Of a stretch of DNA of 64,000 nucleotides, positions 1 to 11,493 are shown piece after piece; position 1 is the stretch's first letter, and each line of letters opens with the position of its first letter. The notes beneath the pieces are model-generated. The model did not search any database. It saw nothing but the letters and a program-made list of their open reading frames with translations, and was not told the origin of the DNA. The stretch is taken from contig NC_063050.1 in NCBI RefSeq assembly GCF_018812025.1, positions 57,982,147-58,046,146 of the forward strand. The letters are read 5' to 3'. The stretch is from Megalobrama amblycephala (Eukaryota > Chordata > Actinopteri > Cypriniformes > Xenocyprididae). The translations under genes were made by a program, and so were the position numbers.

Positions 1-524
1 TACTAGAAAAGTCAGTTTCATTACAACTATGTTCCTTTTTAGAAAGAAATAGTATCTGTGAGGATTTCCAGTCAGGATTTAGACCGTACCATAGTACTGA
101 GACTGCTCTCATTAGAGTTACTGATGATTTGCTCTTATCATCAGATCGTGGTTGTATCTCTCTATTAGTGTTACTGGATCTTAGTGCTGCATTTGATACT
201 ATTGATCACAATATTCTCTTAAATAGACTCGAAAACTATGTTGGCATTAGTAGAATTGCATTGTCATGGTTCAAATCATACTTATCTGACCGTTATCAGT
301 TTGTAGTAGTAAACGATAAGATGTCATATCAATCACAAGTTCAATATGGAGTACCGCAAGGCTCAGTACTAGGACCATTGCTTTTCACTCTGTACATGCT
401 ACCCTTGGGAGATATCATTAGGAAGCATGGCGTTAGTTTTCATTGTTATGCTGATGATACTCAGCTCTATATTTCTTCGCGCCCTGACGAAACTTACCAA
501 TTCACAAAATTAACAGAATGTATA
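1..524 (+). pseudogene. Old L2-clade LINE, segment 1 of 3 (RT domain, cut by window edge)
   Basis: This is the reverse transcriptase part of an L2-type LINE that begins before the window. The readable frame (from 129) shows the RT motifs [27 protein letters not shown] and the catalytic YADD box in [11 protein letters not shown]. It runs closely parallel to the LINE copy at 2565-5117. The segment stops at the TSD GTATA (520-524), where an LTR element entered, and resumes at 7706 with the next codons of the same RT. The copy is a dead host for later insertions. The family is secure; the 5' extent is unknown. Confidence 0.93.
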
Positions 525-1033
525 TGTCAGGGTTTTGGTGGTGGTGGAAGGAGTGAGGACTCAAATGCATGAAAGAAAGGGCTTTTATTAATAAATAAAA
601 AATAAAACAAGACACAACAAAAACTACCCCAAGGGGGAAAACAAGACTTGACTTGACTTCTTGACACTAACAAGATGGGCGGGGTCAAGACAATAGACAT
701 GAGAGCACATGGCACAAATACACATGACAAGCCATGTGCTCACACCAAACTGGCACTGACTTCCGGTTCAACGCTGCTCAACGCTGCTGCCTGCTGTCTG
801 ACCTATGCTCGGAGCTTCGTGGAGTTTATCCTAAATCCTTCTCTTTATTCCTATTCACATAATATAACTTTCTTGTTTTTCACTAGATTACTTAACCTAT
901 TGCATAGTATTACTAAACGGAACGATTTATTACTAGTAATCTACCAGCGTAATCACCTAGCGTCAGCCATAGCCCGCTAGCCTGCTAGCTACCGTCTATT
1001 TTTTCCTCTAAACTAACCTTCCTTGTCGATCTA

Positions 1034-2048
1034 ATGGCGGATTTATCCGATGTATGTTATTCTGATCTGTCCTCGCCAGATCGGGAAGCTGTGGAGACTT
1101 TGCTGCCCGGCATTCATAGATCCACCGTGAGGTACAGCGTCCCGCACATCACCCTTGCCCCAGGCACCGGCAAGCGACCGAGACATCCAGCTAGCGAGTC
1201 CCGTGTGCGATGCAGTTTTTCGGACGGCGTACAAAAACACGGTCAGTCATGTCCGACGATTATCATGTGTATTAAATGCAACATGTACAGCTTAGCTCTT
1301 TCTGTCAGCAGTGAGACTTACACATGTGATAAATGCAGGGATATTGTCAGGCTGACAGAGAGAATCTCAGAATTAGAGACACGCATCCAAACTTTAATTG
1401 AGGATAGTGAGAATGAAAGGGCCTTAGATACTGCTTTGGATGCGACTAGCCTAGTAAACACTGCACATTCGGTTCCGGTTGTAGAAGCCACGCAGCAGGC
1501 TAACTGGGTGACTGTGAGGCGGCATAGTGGCAAGAACAAACACCACTCTTCTGTTCCGATTAGAACATCAAACAGGTTCTCCCCACTCAGTGACGCACCC
1601 ACTGAGAATCCTGTTGAAAGTGCCCTAGTTATTGGCGATTCTATTACACGGAACGTGAAAATAGAGACACCAGCCACCATAGTCACATGTTTGCCGGGGG
1701 CCAGAGCACCTGACATCAAAGCAAATTTAAAAGTGCTGGCTAATGCTAAACGTAAATATTCTAAAATCATTATCCACGTCGGCACAAATGATGTTCGACT
1801 TCGCCAGTCGGAGATCACTAAAATTAACATTAAAGAGGTGTGTGAACTCGCAAATTCAATGTCAGCAGAAGTAATTTGTTCTGGCCCTCTTCCTGTTCGT
1901 CGGAGTGATGAGATAGTTAGCAGGTTATCATCACTCAATGGCTGGCTGTCTAAGTGGTGTCCGCAGAATAATATAGGTTCATCCCTCCCGGGATGGTGCT
2001 GCTCTTCTATCTAGAAATTTGGCAAATAGTCTTAGAGCTGAAACATGA
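1034..2048 (+). pseudogene. LINE ORF1: zinc-finger, coiled-coil and SGNH-esterase-like protein, broken
   Basis: This is the first protein of the L2 LINE. It presumably coats LINE RNA; related zebrafish L2 ORF1 proteins have an esterase fold. Visible are a Cys pair finger (CIKC near residue 80 and CDKC near 98, PHD-like), a predicted coiled coil at about 103-127, and an SGNH hydrolase core with the nucleophile box IGDSITR (about 200-206) and HVGTND (about 248-253). The open frame ends early at 2014. Shortly before that, the frame changes and part of the esterase is missing: the following frame gives HPSRDGAALLSRN, the usual catalytic-His region, and stops near 2048. So there is a small deletion with frameshift just before 1980. 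The start at 1034 follows the 5' UTR directly and is the first ATG giving this protein. Confidence 0.85.
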
Positions 2049-2178
2049 CAAACCAGGGCCCAGATCAGGACGCAGACAAACTGGCTAAACCGACCGTCTG
2101 CTAGCCGCCTCACGTCAGAACTCAGATAATTCACAGCACATAGAAACTCTCTCACCTAGATATTATCACATAGAGACT

Positions 2179-5117
2179 GTGTCTGTACCTCGTACTAGTA
2201 AATACAAAAAACTTCCGAAACCTTTTAAGGGTAAAAATTTAATTGATGTTCAAAAAATGAAAATCACAGATAAATCAGATAAACAAATGATAAAGCTTGG
2301 GTTACTGAATATTAGATCTATTTCTTCAAAAGCACTTATTGTAAATGAAATTATCACAGACAATAAACTAGACTTGCTGTGTTTGACAGAAACCTGGCTA
2401 AAACCAGACGATTACATTATTTTAAATGAGTCTAGTCCTCAAGGTTATGACTACCGACACAATCCTCGACAGAAAGGCAAAGGGGGAGGTGTTGCTGTAA
2501 TTTATAGTAATATATTCAGAATCATTCAAAAGAATTTCAAATAATAAATAATAATTCCTTTGAAGTGATGGTGCTTTATGTAACATTATGTAAGTTGACA
2601 TTTGTGCTAGCTACTGTATACAGGCCACCAGGGCACCATACTGACTTTATCAAAGAATTTGCTGATTTTCTATCAGAGTTAGTACTGGATGCGGATAAAG
2701 TCCTTGTTGTTGGTGATTTTAATATCCATGTAGATAATAATAAAGACGCATTTGGATTGGCATTTATAGACATTCTAAACTCTATTGGAGTTAGACAACA
2801 CGTGTCAGGACCCACTCATTGTCGTAATCATACCTTAGATCTAATACTGTCGCATGGAATTGATATTGATGCTGTTGAAATTCTACAGCAGAGCGATGAT
2901 ATATCAGATCATTATTTAGTGTCGTGTATAATACAGTTAGCCAAGGCTACAAAACCACCACCCAGCCATAAATATGGTAGAACCATCACTTCTACCACTA
3001 AAGATTGCTTTATAAATAATCTCCCCGAGCAGTTTCATCGCCTTAGTATACCTGACAACTTAGAAGAACTCGATGCTGCAACAGAAACTATTGGCTCTCT
3101 CTTTTTAGATGCAGTCGCTCCTTTACGTCTAAAGAAGATTAAGGAAACTAATCCAACGCCGTGGTATGATGAGCACACTCGGGCTCTAAAACGAGCTGTG
3201 AGAAAAGCTGAACGTAGTTGGAAGAAAACAAAACTAGAAGTTTTTCGCCTTTCGTGGAAAGAAAAAATGATTGAGTACAGAACGGCTATAAGAAATGCTA
3301 GATCTACTTATTTTTCAAATCTCTTAATAGAAAACAAACATAATCCTAGGTATTTATTTGACACAGTGGCTAAATTAACTAGAAACAGAGATTCAACTGC
3401 TGACGTTTCCAAAGAGCACAGCAGTAATGACTTTATGAACTTCTTTACTTGCAAGATTGACAATATTAGAGAGAAAATTATAAACATGCAACCGTCTACA
3501 GTTTCGCTTCAGACAGTGCACTGTAGTGTCCCTGAGGTAAAACTAGAATCATTCGCCGCTATAGGAGAGGAAGAATTATCTAAACTTATCAAATCATCAA
3601 AATCAACAACATGTATGTTAGACCCAATGCCGACTAAACTACTGAAAGAAATGCTTCCAGAGGTCGTAGGTCCACTTCTTGATATAATTAATTCATCGTT
3701 AACACTAGGATACGTGCCAAAAACTTTTAAGCAGGCTATTATTAAACCTCTTATTAAAAAACCTCAACTAGATCCGAGAGATTTAGTAAATTACAGGCCA
3801 ATCTCGAATCTACCTTTTCTGTCAAAGATACTAGAAAAGGCAGTTTCAACACAACTGTGCTCCTTTTTAGAAAGAAATGGAATCTGTGAGGATTTCCAGT
3901 CAGGATTTAGACCATACCATAGTACTGAGACTGCTCTCGTTAGAGTTACAAACGATCTACTCTTATCATCCGATCGTGGCTGTATTTCTCTATTAGTGTT
4001 ATTAGATCTCAGTGCTGCTTTTGACACTATCGATCACAACATTCTTTTAAAAAGACTTGAAAACTACATTGGCATTAGTGGAATTGCTTTGGCATGGTTC
4101 AAATCATACTTATCTGACCGTTATCAGTCTGTAGTAGTTAATGAAGAGATGTCGTATCGATCACAAGTTCAATATGGAGTACCACAAGGCTCAGTACTAG
4201 GACCGTTGCTTTTCACTCTGTACATGCTGCCCTTAGGAGAGATAATTAGGAAGCATGGTGTTAGTTTTCACTGCTACGCTGACGATACTCAGCTCTATAT
4301 TTCCTCGCGCCCTGACGAAACCTACAAATTCACAAAACTAACAGAATGCATAGCTGACATTAAAAACTGGATGACAAGAAATTTCTTATTATTAAATTCA
4401 GAAAAAACTGATATCCTAATCTTTGGACCAAAAACTTCCTCACGAAAAAACCTTGAATACTCTCTAACACTTGACGGGTGCTCCATTAAATCTTCGTCCT
4501 CAGTTAGGAACCTGGGTGTGCTCTTTGATACCAATCTTTCATTTGAAAGTCATGTTTCTAGTATCTGTAAAACCGCCTTCTTCCATCTAAAAAATATATC
4601 TAAATTACGACATATGCTCTCAATGACAAATGCGGAACAGTTGGTTCATGCATTCATGACCTCAAGACTAGATTACTGTAACTCTCTACTGGGTGGTTGT
4701 TCTGCTCGGCTTTTAAACAGACTACAGTTGGTCCAAAATGCGGCAGCTAGAGTTCTTACTAGAACCAGAAAGTATGACCATATTAGCCCAGTTCTGTCAA
4801 CATTACATTGGCTCCCTATTAAACATCGTATAGATTTTAAAATCTTGCTACTTACTTATAAAGCTCTAAATGGTTTAGCTCCCCAATATCTAAGCGAGCT
4901 CTTGGTGCATTATAGTCCTTCACGTCTATTGCGATCTCAGAATTCAGGCCAGTTGATAATACCCAGAATATCAAAATCAACTGAAGGCGGCAGATCCTTT
5001 TCCTATTTAGCACCTAAACTCTGGAACAATCTTCCTAGCATTGTTCGGGAAGCAGACACACTCTGTCAGTTTAAATCTAGACTAAAAACACATCTCTTTG
5101 CTCTTGCATACACATAA
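2179..5117 (+). pseudogene. LINE ORF2: APE endonuclease plus reverse transcriptase (L2 clade), frameshifted
   Basis: ORF2 nicks the target and copies LINE RNA into it. The first part (2179-2544) holds the start of the APE-type endonuclease ([29 protein letters not shown]). After a frame change near 2520-2545 the second frame (2565-5117, 850 codons) continues it with [12 protein letters not shown] and [11 protein letters not shown] follows: [43 protein letters not shown] and the YADD active site. The C-terminal region ends [12 protein letters not shown]. Another frame disturbance lies upstream of 2179, so the true start is unclear; an ATGA that overlaps the apparent ORF1 stop at 2045 is one candidate. 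The RT core itself looks intact. Confidence 0.92.
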
Positions 5118-5797
5118 TACATTATCAATACATTAACATTTTTTCAAATCCGTTAAAGGATTGTTACGCTGCAATAATTAGGTCGGCCGGAACCGAGTAC
5201 ATTTCCTATAACACTAGATATACCTGTACATCAGAATAAGAATGGCATCTACGCTAATATCAGTCTCTCTGCTTATCCTGAGGTTTGCCGGGTGCTGGAT
5301 CCAGGCCGTATCCAGATCAGATGGAGAACCTGTGTCTGGACCTGACTACAACGTAGCCCAGGAGACAATGGGCCTACAGATCCAGTTCTGGCTGCATCTA
5401 TAATTCAGATTTTTAAATCTCCGTATCCGCTTACATATATTTATATATAATCTATTTTTAATCTCTATAATAAAAATGTATAATTCAGATTTTGATCTCC
5501 ATATCCATTTACATATATTATATATATCTTCCAAGGGGTTTTTTCCCTCCTAGGACTTTTTTCCCAGTGTTAGCACGCTGGGTTTTTCTCCTAGGGGGTT
5601 TTTTCCACCCCTGGGAGTCAGCCGACATTGGCTTAATGTAGCACCATCTTGTATATGTTACATATTACCACGCTTGCTTGTACAGCTTATTTTTAACCAC
5701 TTCTCTTTTTTCTGTGCTTCTAATATGTAAAGCTGCTTTGAAACAATTACCAATTGTAAAAAGCGCTATATAAATAAATTTGACTTGACTTGACTTG
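5118..5797 (+). other. 3' UTR and TTGAC-repeat tail of the L2 LINE
   Basis: This stretch is non-coding. Its last 100 bp, with GTAAAGCTGCTTTG, AAAAGCGCTATATAAATAAA and then TTGAC repeats, recurs at 10960-11029, 24880-24976, 63340-63418 and (minus) 63683-63760. It is therefore the recognition end that this LINE family uses for its own RNA. Pyrimidine-rich direct repeats (ttttttcc...cctaggg) occur at 5530-5615. Confidence 0.85.
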
Positions 5798-5965
5798 ACC
5801 AAACAAAACAAAAACACAAGCACATGGCCAATGAAGACAAATCACAAGCCATGTGCTTACACAAGACGAGACACGAACACGCGACTATGAAAACTCATAA
5901 GCCACGTGTTCACACAAAAACAAGACAACATGAGAGCATGCAGCCCATGAAACACAGACTGCGTG

Positions 5966-6628
5966 CTACACAAAACATGACAATACAAGAGACAAAACAT
6001 GAGACAAGAACGCACGACAAGTGAAGGAACACTCGACCGTGCGCTCACAATAAAAGACAGGACTGGGACTAGGAGCGGGCTCTGGAGCGGACTCACGGGC
6101 AGGAGCGGGCTCTGGAGCTGACTCACGGACAGGAGTGGGCTTTGGAGCAGACTCACGGGCAAGAGCGGGCTCTGGGGTGGCCTCCAGGCCTACAGCGGGT
6201 TCTGGGGTGGCCTCCGGGCCTACAACGGGCTCTGGGGTGGCCTCCGGGCCTGAAGCGGGCTCTGGAATCACCAGGCTTTCAGGGTCGGAGGAAGGCTTCC
6301 TTCTCCTCCTCCGCTTACGTCGGCGAGGTGATGGCTTGGAAATAGCTGCCTCAGAGGACACTGCAGCATCCTCAACCACCTCTGGGAGAGCTGCAACAGG
6401 AGTATCCTCTCGGCAATCGAGAAAGTCGACTAGCTCCCCAAACGTCAGGTGATGCAGGCCCCTCATCGTCCACCAGCTCTGGGGTTCATCCAGGGCATAA
6501 TTAAAAAGGTCCTTAAGAGCTGCATCATTGAGCTCCAGGCCCTCTGCAGCTCCACTGAACTCAACAGCAAACTCCCTCAGGTCAGTCCCCTCTTGACGAA
6601 GGGAGCTCAGGTACTTAAATTGGAGCAT
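5966..6628 (-). pseudogene. Gag-like ORF of the deleted LTR element
   Basis: The 220-codon reading frame contains a Gag-like block (LREFAVEFSGAAEGLELND, LFNYALDEPQSWW, LTFGELVDFLDC) that I recognise from fish Gypsy Gag proteins. A basic stretch follows (PRRRKRRRRRKP) and then about 80 residues of Pro-Glu-Ala repeats of the type GPEATPEPV. The repeats come from a 30-36 bp tandem repeat at about 6075-6265. The last residues read into LTR sequence, so the natural C terminus is lost. An upstream ATG at 6700 opens a short frame that stops after about 23 codons, so the true N terminus is probably also broken. There is no zinc knuckle, protease or RT. A structural particle protein is the likely original role. 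Confidence 0.7.
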
Positions 6629-6716
6629 TCATTGGTAGAGAGGGCTGGAGACAGTGGAGGCTGGTGGACGACGCAAGCCCTTCTTCTGCTGAGTCCTCAT
6701 GTTGGCTGGTTCGTTC

Positions 6717-7705
6717 TGTCAGGGTTTTGGTGGTGGTGGAAGGAGTGAGGACTCAAATGCATGAAAGAAAGGGCTTTTATTAATAAATAAAAAATAAAAC
6801 AAGACACAACAAAAACTACCCCAAGGGGGAAAACAAGACTTGACTTGACTTCTTGACTCGACTTCTTGACTCGACTTCTTGACTCGACTTCTTGACTCGA
6901 CTTCTTGACTCGACTTCTTGACTCGACTTCTTGACTCGACTTCTTGACTCGACTTCTTGACTCGACTTCTTGACTCGACTTGACTTGACAGAACACAAGG
7001 GAAAATATGACGACGAACCCACACAGGACTGCAAACACAAGGAGACTAAATAGGAGAGCAAACAAGGCAGGTAATGAGGGAGGACAGGTGGGGCAAATCA
7101 ACCAATAATCAGGTAACAAGATGGGCGGGGTCAAGACAATAGACATGAGAGCACATGGCACAAATACACATGACAAGCCATGTGCTCACACCAAACAAAA
7201 CAAAAACACAAGCACATGGCCAATGAAGACAAATCACAAGCCATGTGCTTACACAAGACGAGACACGAACACGCGACTATGAAAACTCATAAGCCACGTG
7301 TTCACACAAAAACAAGACAACATGAGAGCATGCAGCCCGTGAAACACAGACACAAGACAAAACATGAAAGCATGCGGCAGGTGGAAACAACCGCGTGCTA
7401 CACAAAACATAACAATACAAGAGACAAAACATGAGACAAGAACGCACGGCAAGTGAAGGAACTGGGACTGGGAGTGCGAGTGCGAGTGTCCGAATCCCGA
7501 CACGAAACCGAAACCAAACTAGACATGAGTGCCGGGATCCGAACGCCACGCTCCCAACATGAAACAAGGCACGCAGACAAGAGAGCGCACGGCTTGAGAA
7601 CACTCGAGACCGTACGCTCACACAAAAACAGGACAAGAACGGGAGTGTCAGAGCTCTGTCACAAAACCAAGAAATAAACTAGACAGAAGTGACAGAACCC
7701 TGACA
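6717..7705 (-). repeat. 5' LTR (989 bp) of the deleted LTR element
   Basis: The full LTR is bounded by TGTCAGGGTT and AACCCTGACA. It adjoins TSD GTATA at its outer end and the Gag leader at its inner end. It contains a 13-bp tandem array (6842-6989) and many short CA-rich direct repeats. No clear tRNA-type primer site was seen in the leader. Confidence 0.85.
6842..6989. repeat. 13-bp tandem array (TTCTTGACTCGAC)n, about 10 copies
   Basis: Near-perfect head-to-tail copies of a 13-bp unit lie inside the LTR. The partner LTR has only one unit at about 650, so the array expanded or collapsed after the two LTRs separated. Its ends (TTGACTTGAC) resemble the tail of the local L2 LINEs. Confidence 0.9.
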
Positions 7706-8012
7706 GTATAGCTGATATAAAAAACTGGATGACCAGTAATTTCCTACTACTAAATTCAGAAAAAACAGAGATTCTAATTTTTGGACCGAAAACTTCTTCA
7801 CGTAATAACCTAGAATACTGTCTAACACTTGATGGCTGCTCTGTTAAGTCTTCGTCGTCAGCTAGGAACCTGGGTGTGCTCTTTGATACCAATCTTTCAT
7901 TTGAAGGCCATGTTACTAGCATCTGTAAAACCGCATTCTTCCATCTTAAAAATATATCTAAACTACGACATATGCTCTCAATGAAGAATGCAGAACAGTT
8001 AGTTCATGTGTT
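7706..8012 (+). pseudogene. Old L2-clade LINE, segment 2 of 3 (RT C-terminal region)
   Basis: This continues segment 1 directly after the LTR element. The frame from 7729 reads [34 protein letters not shown] and RHMLSMKNAEQLVHV, matching the equivalent region of the LINE at 4360-4650. It breaks at 8012, where a solo LTR entered, and continues at 9782. Confidence 0.92.
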
Positions 8013-9781
8013 TGTAGGATTATTACTGAACGAAGCACATTAAATGACCAAAACACTCCACATTCAAAAGATCAAAGATAATCAACTCATTCCACAATAT
8101 TGCTGAAAGATCCTGTTCTCCAATTGCCACCATTTGGAGATCATTGACTGTAGGGACAGATCTAAACAGACTATCTCTCACTTTGTTGACCAAGGAACAG
8201 ATGGATCAACAAATTCCAAGATACAAGGCATAAATTCCCACGGTTATCAGGAAACTCTGACTTGTGACACATCTCAAGGTGAAAATCACAGCAGGTCATC
8301 AGGGGAATCTTCTTCAAGAAACATTCCCTTCTGCACAACTTTGCATTTCAAAAGACATTCCAAAGTGTAATTACTCTTTGGGTAACAAAGACCATTTAGG
8401 AAATATTGCCAAAAGACATGAACTTATCACCCAAAACTCTAACATTTCATATGTATCAAGCATGCTTTTATTTTGTTTATGAAACCTATGCAATTCTTTC
8501 TGTGTATTTTTAAACGTTGATTACAGGTAAATTTGAAGGAAATTTACCTCAATTACAGAAAGTGTGTACTGTTTGATATGGTTGTGATGGATGAATGCTT
8601 TCCAGTATTTTGATGCAAAATTGATTTATGTAAGATGTATGACTTTTGAACTAGCAAAATTAACTTCTCAAAGTTCTGACCAAAATCCCTAAGTTTGAGA
8701 ACAAAGGACTGTAAGGACATTATGCTAATTGCATACAAGAACAGGAGAACTGGGTGTTGGACCTGCCCAAAACAGGACCTGATTTGCTAAAACAATCGGA
8801 AAGGCGGAACCAACAAACCGTTCAAAACTCAATACCGCGCATTGTAAAATTGCTTTTGCTTTTGCTTTTGCTTTTGCCTTGCTTGCACTTTATCTTGGCC
8901 TTCGCTGAGTCGGCGGACCAAACATCGTCCTGCCTGCAAGCTAAAACCCCTTCCAGAACTCAAACCCCTGCAAGAACCTTTGTTGAACTTCGCAGCCGAG
9001 GACTCGACATAAGTCTTTTGTTTCCAGGAACTCCTTGAGACGCAGAGAGACACTCACGCAGCAACGCGTAAACCCTGTGACTATTCGACGAAGACTTCAT
9101 TTTCTGCAAAGCCAACAATTTCCCCACGGACGTCGTCCTTCAGAACTCTAGACCGAGCAACACCGCTTCCTTCAACTCCATCACGAAGGGAACACGCGCT
9201 TAAAGGAGCAGCCCAAGCAAGTAACACAAGTCTCCTAATTTTGCTGAGCTGGTGCAATTTTATTTAGCAAATGAAACTATGGTTGAATTGCTAGTGTATT
9301 AATTCTCTCAGGTTACGGTCAGAGAAACTTAAAGAAGAAGCTAAACAATTGGGGAATCCATTCACCTCCAGACAATAACCTCACCATTTCCCTGTAACTG
9401 AATGAATGTGTGTGTGTAAGTATATGTTTTTTCATTAGAGTTTGTGCGTAGTAGATTTAGTTAAATAAAGTCTTGTTTGTTTTTCCATACATATGAGTGT
9501 CTTGTGCTGTGCTTACCAAATTGCTGCCTTAAACAAAGATCATGCTACCTTGCTTATAATCATAATCAGAATTAATAATCATAATAACAAATATTATTGC
9601 TGCTGATCACAGAATAATAATTTGTCCAGAATTGGTAAAATTACTGTAATCTCAATTTTTCGGTGGACGAATAATTGATAAAGTAATAAAATACTGATTC
9701 TGAATCATTCACGATTAATCCAGTTCTTCAAAAGCGTAAATTAATTACACTTTTGATTAACTATTTGGGTTGATTCCTACA
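8013..9781. mobile_element. Solo LTR, 1.77 kb, TGTAGGA...TCCTACA
   Basis: The sequence starts TGTAGGATTATT and ends TTGATTCCTACA. It interrupts LINE codons that resume at 9782. The flanks TGTT (8009-8012) and CGTT (9782-9785) look like a 4-bp TSD with one CpG-decay change. It contains no retroviral ORF. An AATAAAG polyadenylation-type signal at about 9464 and a following T-rich stretch suggest plus orientation. A run of TTGCTTT repeats is at 8852-8878. One long LTR with no interior is what LTR-LTR recombination leaves behind. The family was not identified. Confidence 0.72.
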
Positions 9782-11029
9782 CGTTCATGACCTCAAGGTT
9801 AGACTACTGTAACGCTCTACTGGGTGGTTGTTCCTCCCGCTTGATAAATAAACTACAGCTCGTACAAAATGCAGGAGCTAGAGTTCTTACTAGAACTAGG
9901 AAGTATGACCATATTAGCCCAGTTCTGTCATCACTGCATTGGCTTCCTGTTAAACATTGTATAGATTTTAAAATCTTGCTAATTACTTACAAAGCACTAA
10001 ATGGTTTAGCTCCCCAGTACCTAAGCGAGCTCTTAAAGCATTATTTTACTTCACATTTATTGTGATCTCAGAATTTAGGCCAGCTGATAATACCTAGAAT
10101 ATCAAAATCAACCGCAGGCGGTAGATCCTTCTCCTATTTGGCACCTAAACTCTGGAACAATCTTCCTAGCATTGTTCGGGAAGCAGACACACTCCGTCAG
10201 TTTAAATCTAGACTAAAAACACATCTCTTTAACCTGGCATACACATAACACATTATCAATTTATATTTTCAAATACGTTAAAGGATTATTAGGCTGCATA
10301 AATTAGGTCAGCCGGAACCAGGAACACTTCCTATAACACCAGATGTATTCGTTACATCAGAAGAAGAATGGCATCTACGCTAATATTGGTCTTTCTGTTT
10401 ATCCCGAGGTTTACCGTAGTCAACCGGATCCGGGCCGTATCCAGATGAGACTGAGGACCTGCGCCTTGACACAATCACAACGCAGCCCTAAAGTATCAGC
10501 AGAGATCGAGTCAACTAGATAATCCATTGTGAAGGCCTCATCGACACGACAGCCAGTAGCACAGTTCCTCGACAGACCATCCATACCGGCGTGATGAATA
10601 CGATCCTCAACTGGACGGAACTGGAATAAATACTTTGAATGTTGCGATCCTATCAGACTTATGATAGCAACCTGAATCGTAACAAAGCACTGTTCACCAG
10701 AGGAGAACTGGCCCCCTGACTAAGCCTGGTTTCTCTCAAGGTTTTTTTCTCCATTTTAACACCTATTTGCCACCTGATGTCACCTGTTGGAGTTTGGGTT
10801 CCTTGCCGCTGTCGCCTTTGGCTTGCTTAGTTGGGGACACTTGACATTTGACTTGACATTTGATATTCAACAGTATTCTTGACATTTATTCAACAGTGCT
10901 TTTGATCTGCCTGCATTGACACTATTCTTTAAGAGAAAAATTATATACCGGTTATCAATGTAAAGCTGCTTTGACACAATCTGCATTGTAAAAAGCGCTA
11001 TATAAATAAAGGTGACTTGACTTGACTTG
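9782..11029 (+). pseudogene. Old L2-clade LINE, segment 3 of 3 (RT C-terminus and 3' UTR)
   Basis: The frame from 9787 reads [34 protein letters not shown] and LHWLPVKH, the same end of RT as in the LINE at 4660-5110. A stop interrupts it near 10063. The segment then runs through a longer 3' UTR (10250-11029) and closes with GTAAAGCTGCTTTGACACAA, GCGCTATATAAATAAAGG and TTGAC repeats. This 3' UTR is longer than that of the inner LINE and includes sequence also seen at 63225-63418. Confidence 0.9.
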
Positions 11030-11493
11030 GAGTTACTTAAAGGATTAGTTCACTTTTAAATAAACTTTTGCTGATAATTTACTCACCCCCATGTCATCCA
11101 ACATGTCCATGTCTTTCTTTCTTCAGTCGAAAAGAAATTAAGGTTTTTAATGAAAACATTCCAGGATTTTTCTCCATATAATGGACTTCAATGGGCACCA
11201 AATGGTTCAAGGTCCAAATGACAGTTTCAGTGCCGCTTCAAAGGGCTTTAAACGATACCAGACGATGAATAAGGGTCTTATCTAGCGAAACGATCGGTCA
11301 TTTAAAAAAAATAAAAAAGTTTAAGTTTTATAAGCACAAATTCTGTTCTGCGATGCGCGTTCGTGACGTCACGTAATACGCAATTACGTTGAAAAGGTCA
11401 CGCTTGACGTAGGCGGAAGTACCGAGACGGTGTTTACAGATTGAACGTGCAAATACTACGTCAAACGCCGTTTACAAAAAAGGTAAAACAACA

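Larger units (their letters stand above)
751..5797 (+). mobile_element. Nearly full-length L2-clade LINE with TSD ACCAAAC
   Basis: This LINE is about 5 kb: a 5' UTR (751-1033), an esterase-type ORF1, an endonuclease/RT ORF2, a 3' UTR with the stem-like GTAAAGCTGCTTTG segment, and a tail of TTGAC repeats ending at 5797. The 7-bp duplication ACCAAAC flanks it exactly, so it inserted whole by target-primed reverse transcription. Internal breaks (a deletion in ORF1 and frame changes in ORF2) make it inactive as read here. The high similarity to the old LINE around it shows that one lineage has been active repeatedly. Confidence 0.93.
525..6030 (-). repeat. Truncated 3' LTR of the element at 525-7705, split by a LINE
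   Basis: The pieces 525-750 and 5798 to about 6030 match the other LTR (6717-7705) in order, including the polyadenylation-type AATAAA on the minus strand. Compared with that copy, this LTR lacks most of the 13-bp tandem array (only one unit near 650) and about 140 bp near its internal end, and it runs directly into the Gag-like ORF. The LINE at 751-5797 interrupts it with TSD ACCAAAC (744-750 and 5798-5804). Confidence 0.85.
525..7705 (-). mobile_element. Deleted Gypsy-like LTR retrotransposon, non-autonomous, TSD GTATA
   Basis: The element starts TGTCAGGGTT and ends AACCCTGACA. It is flanked by the 5-bp duplication GTATA (520-524 and 7706-7710) inside the old LINE. Read on the minus strand it has a 5' LTR (6717-7705), a short leader, a Gag-like ORF (6628-5966) and a truncated 3' LTR (about 6030 down to 525). 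There is no protease, RT or integrase, so it could only have moved with help or was deleted after insertion. A complete L2 LINE (751-5797) sits inside the 3' LTR and accounts for most of the span. Confidence 0.9.

Noticed and set aside
6135..6748. Plus-strand ORFs opposite the Gag-like frame
   Set aside because: Shadows of the repeat-rich minus-strand Gag; Gly-Trp-Pro repeats mirror the Pro-Glu-Ala repeats.
6842..6989. Regular array that could look like a CRISPR
   Set aside because: The 13-bp units are contiguous without spacers, inside an LTR of a fish genome.
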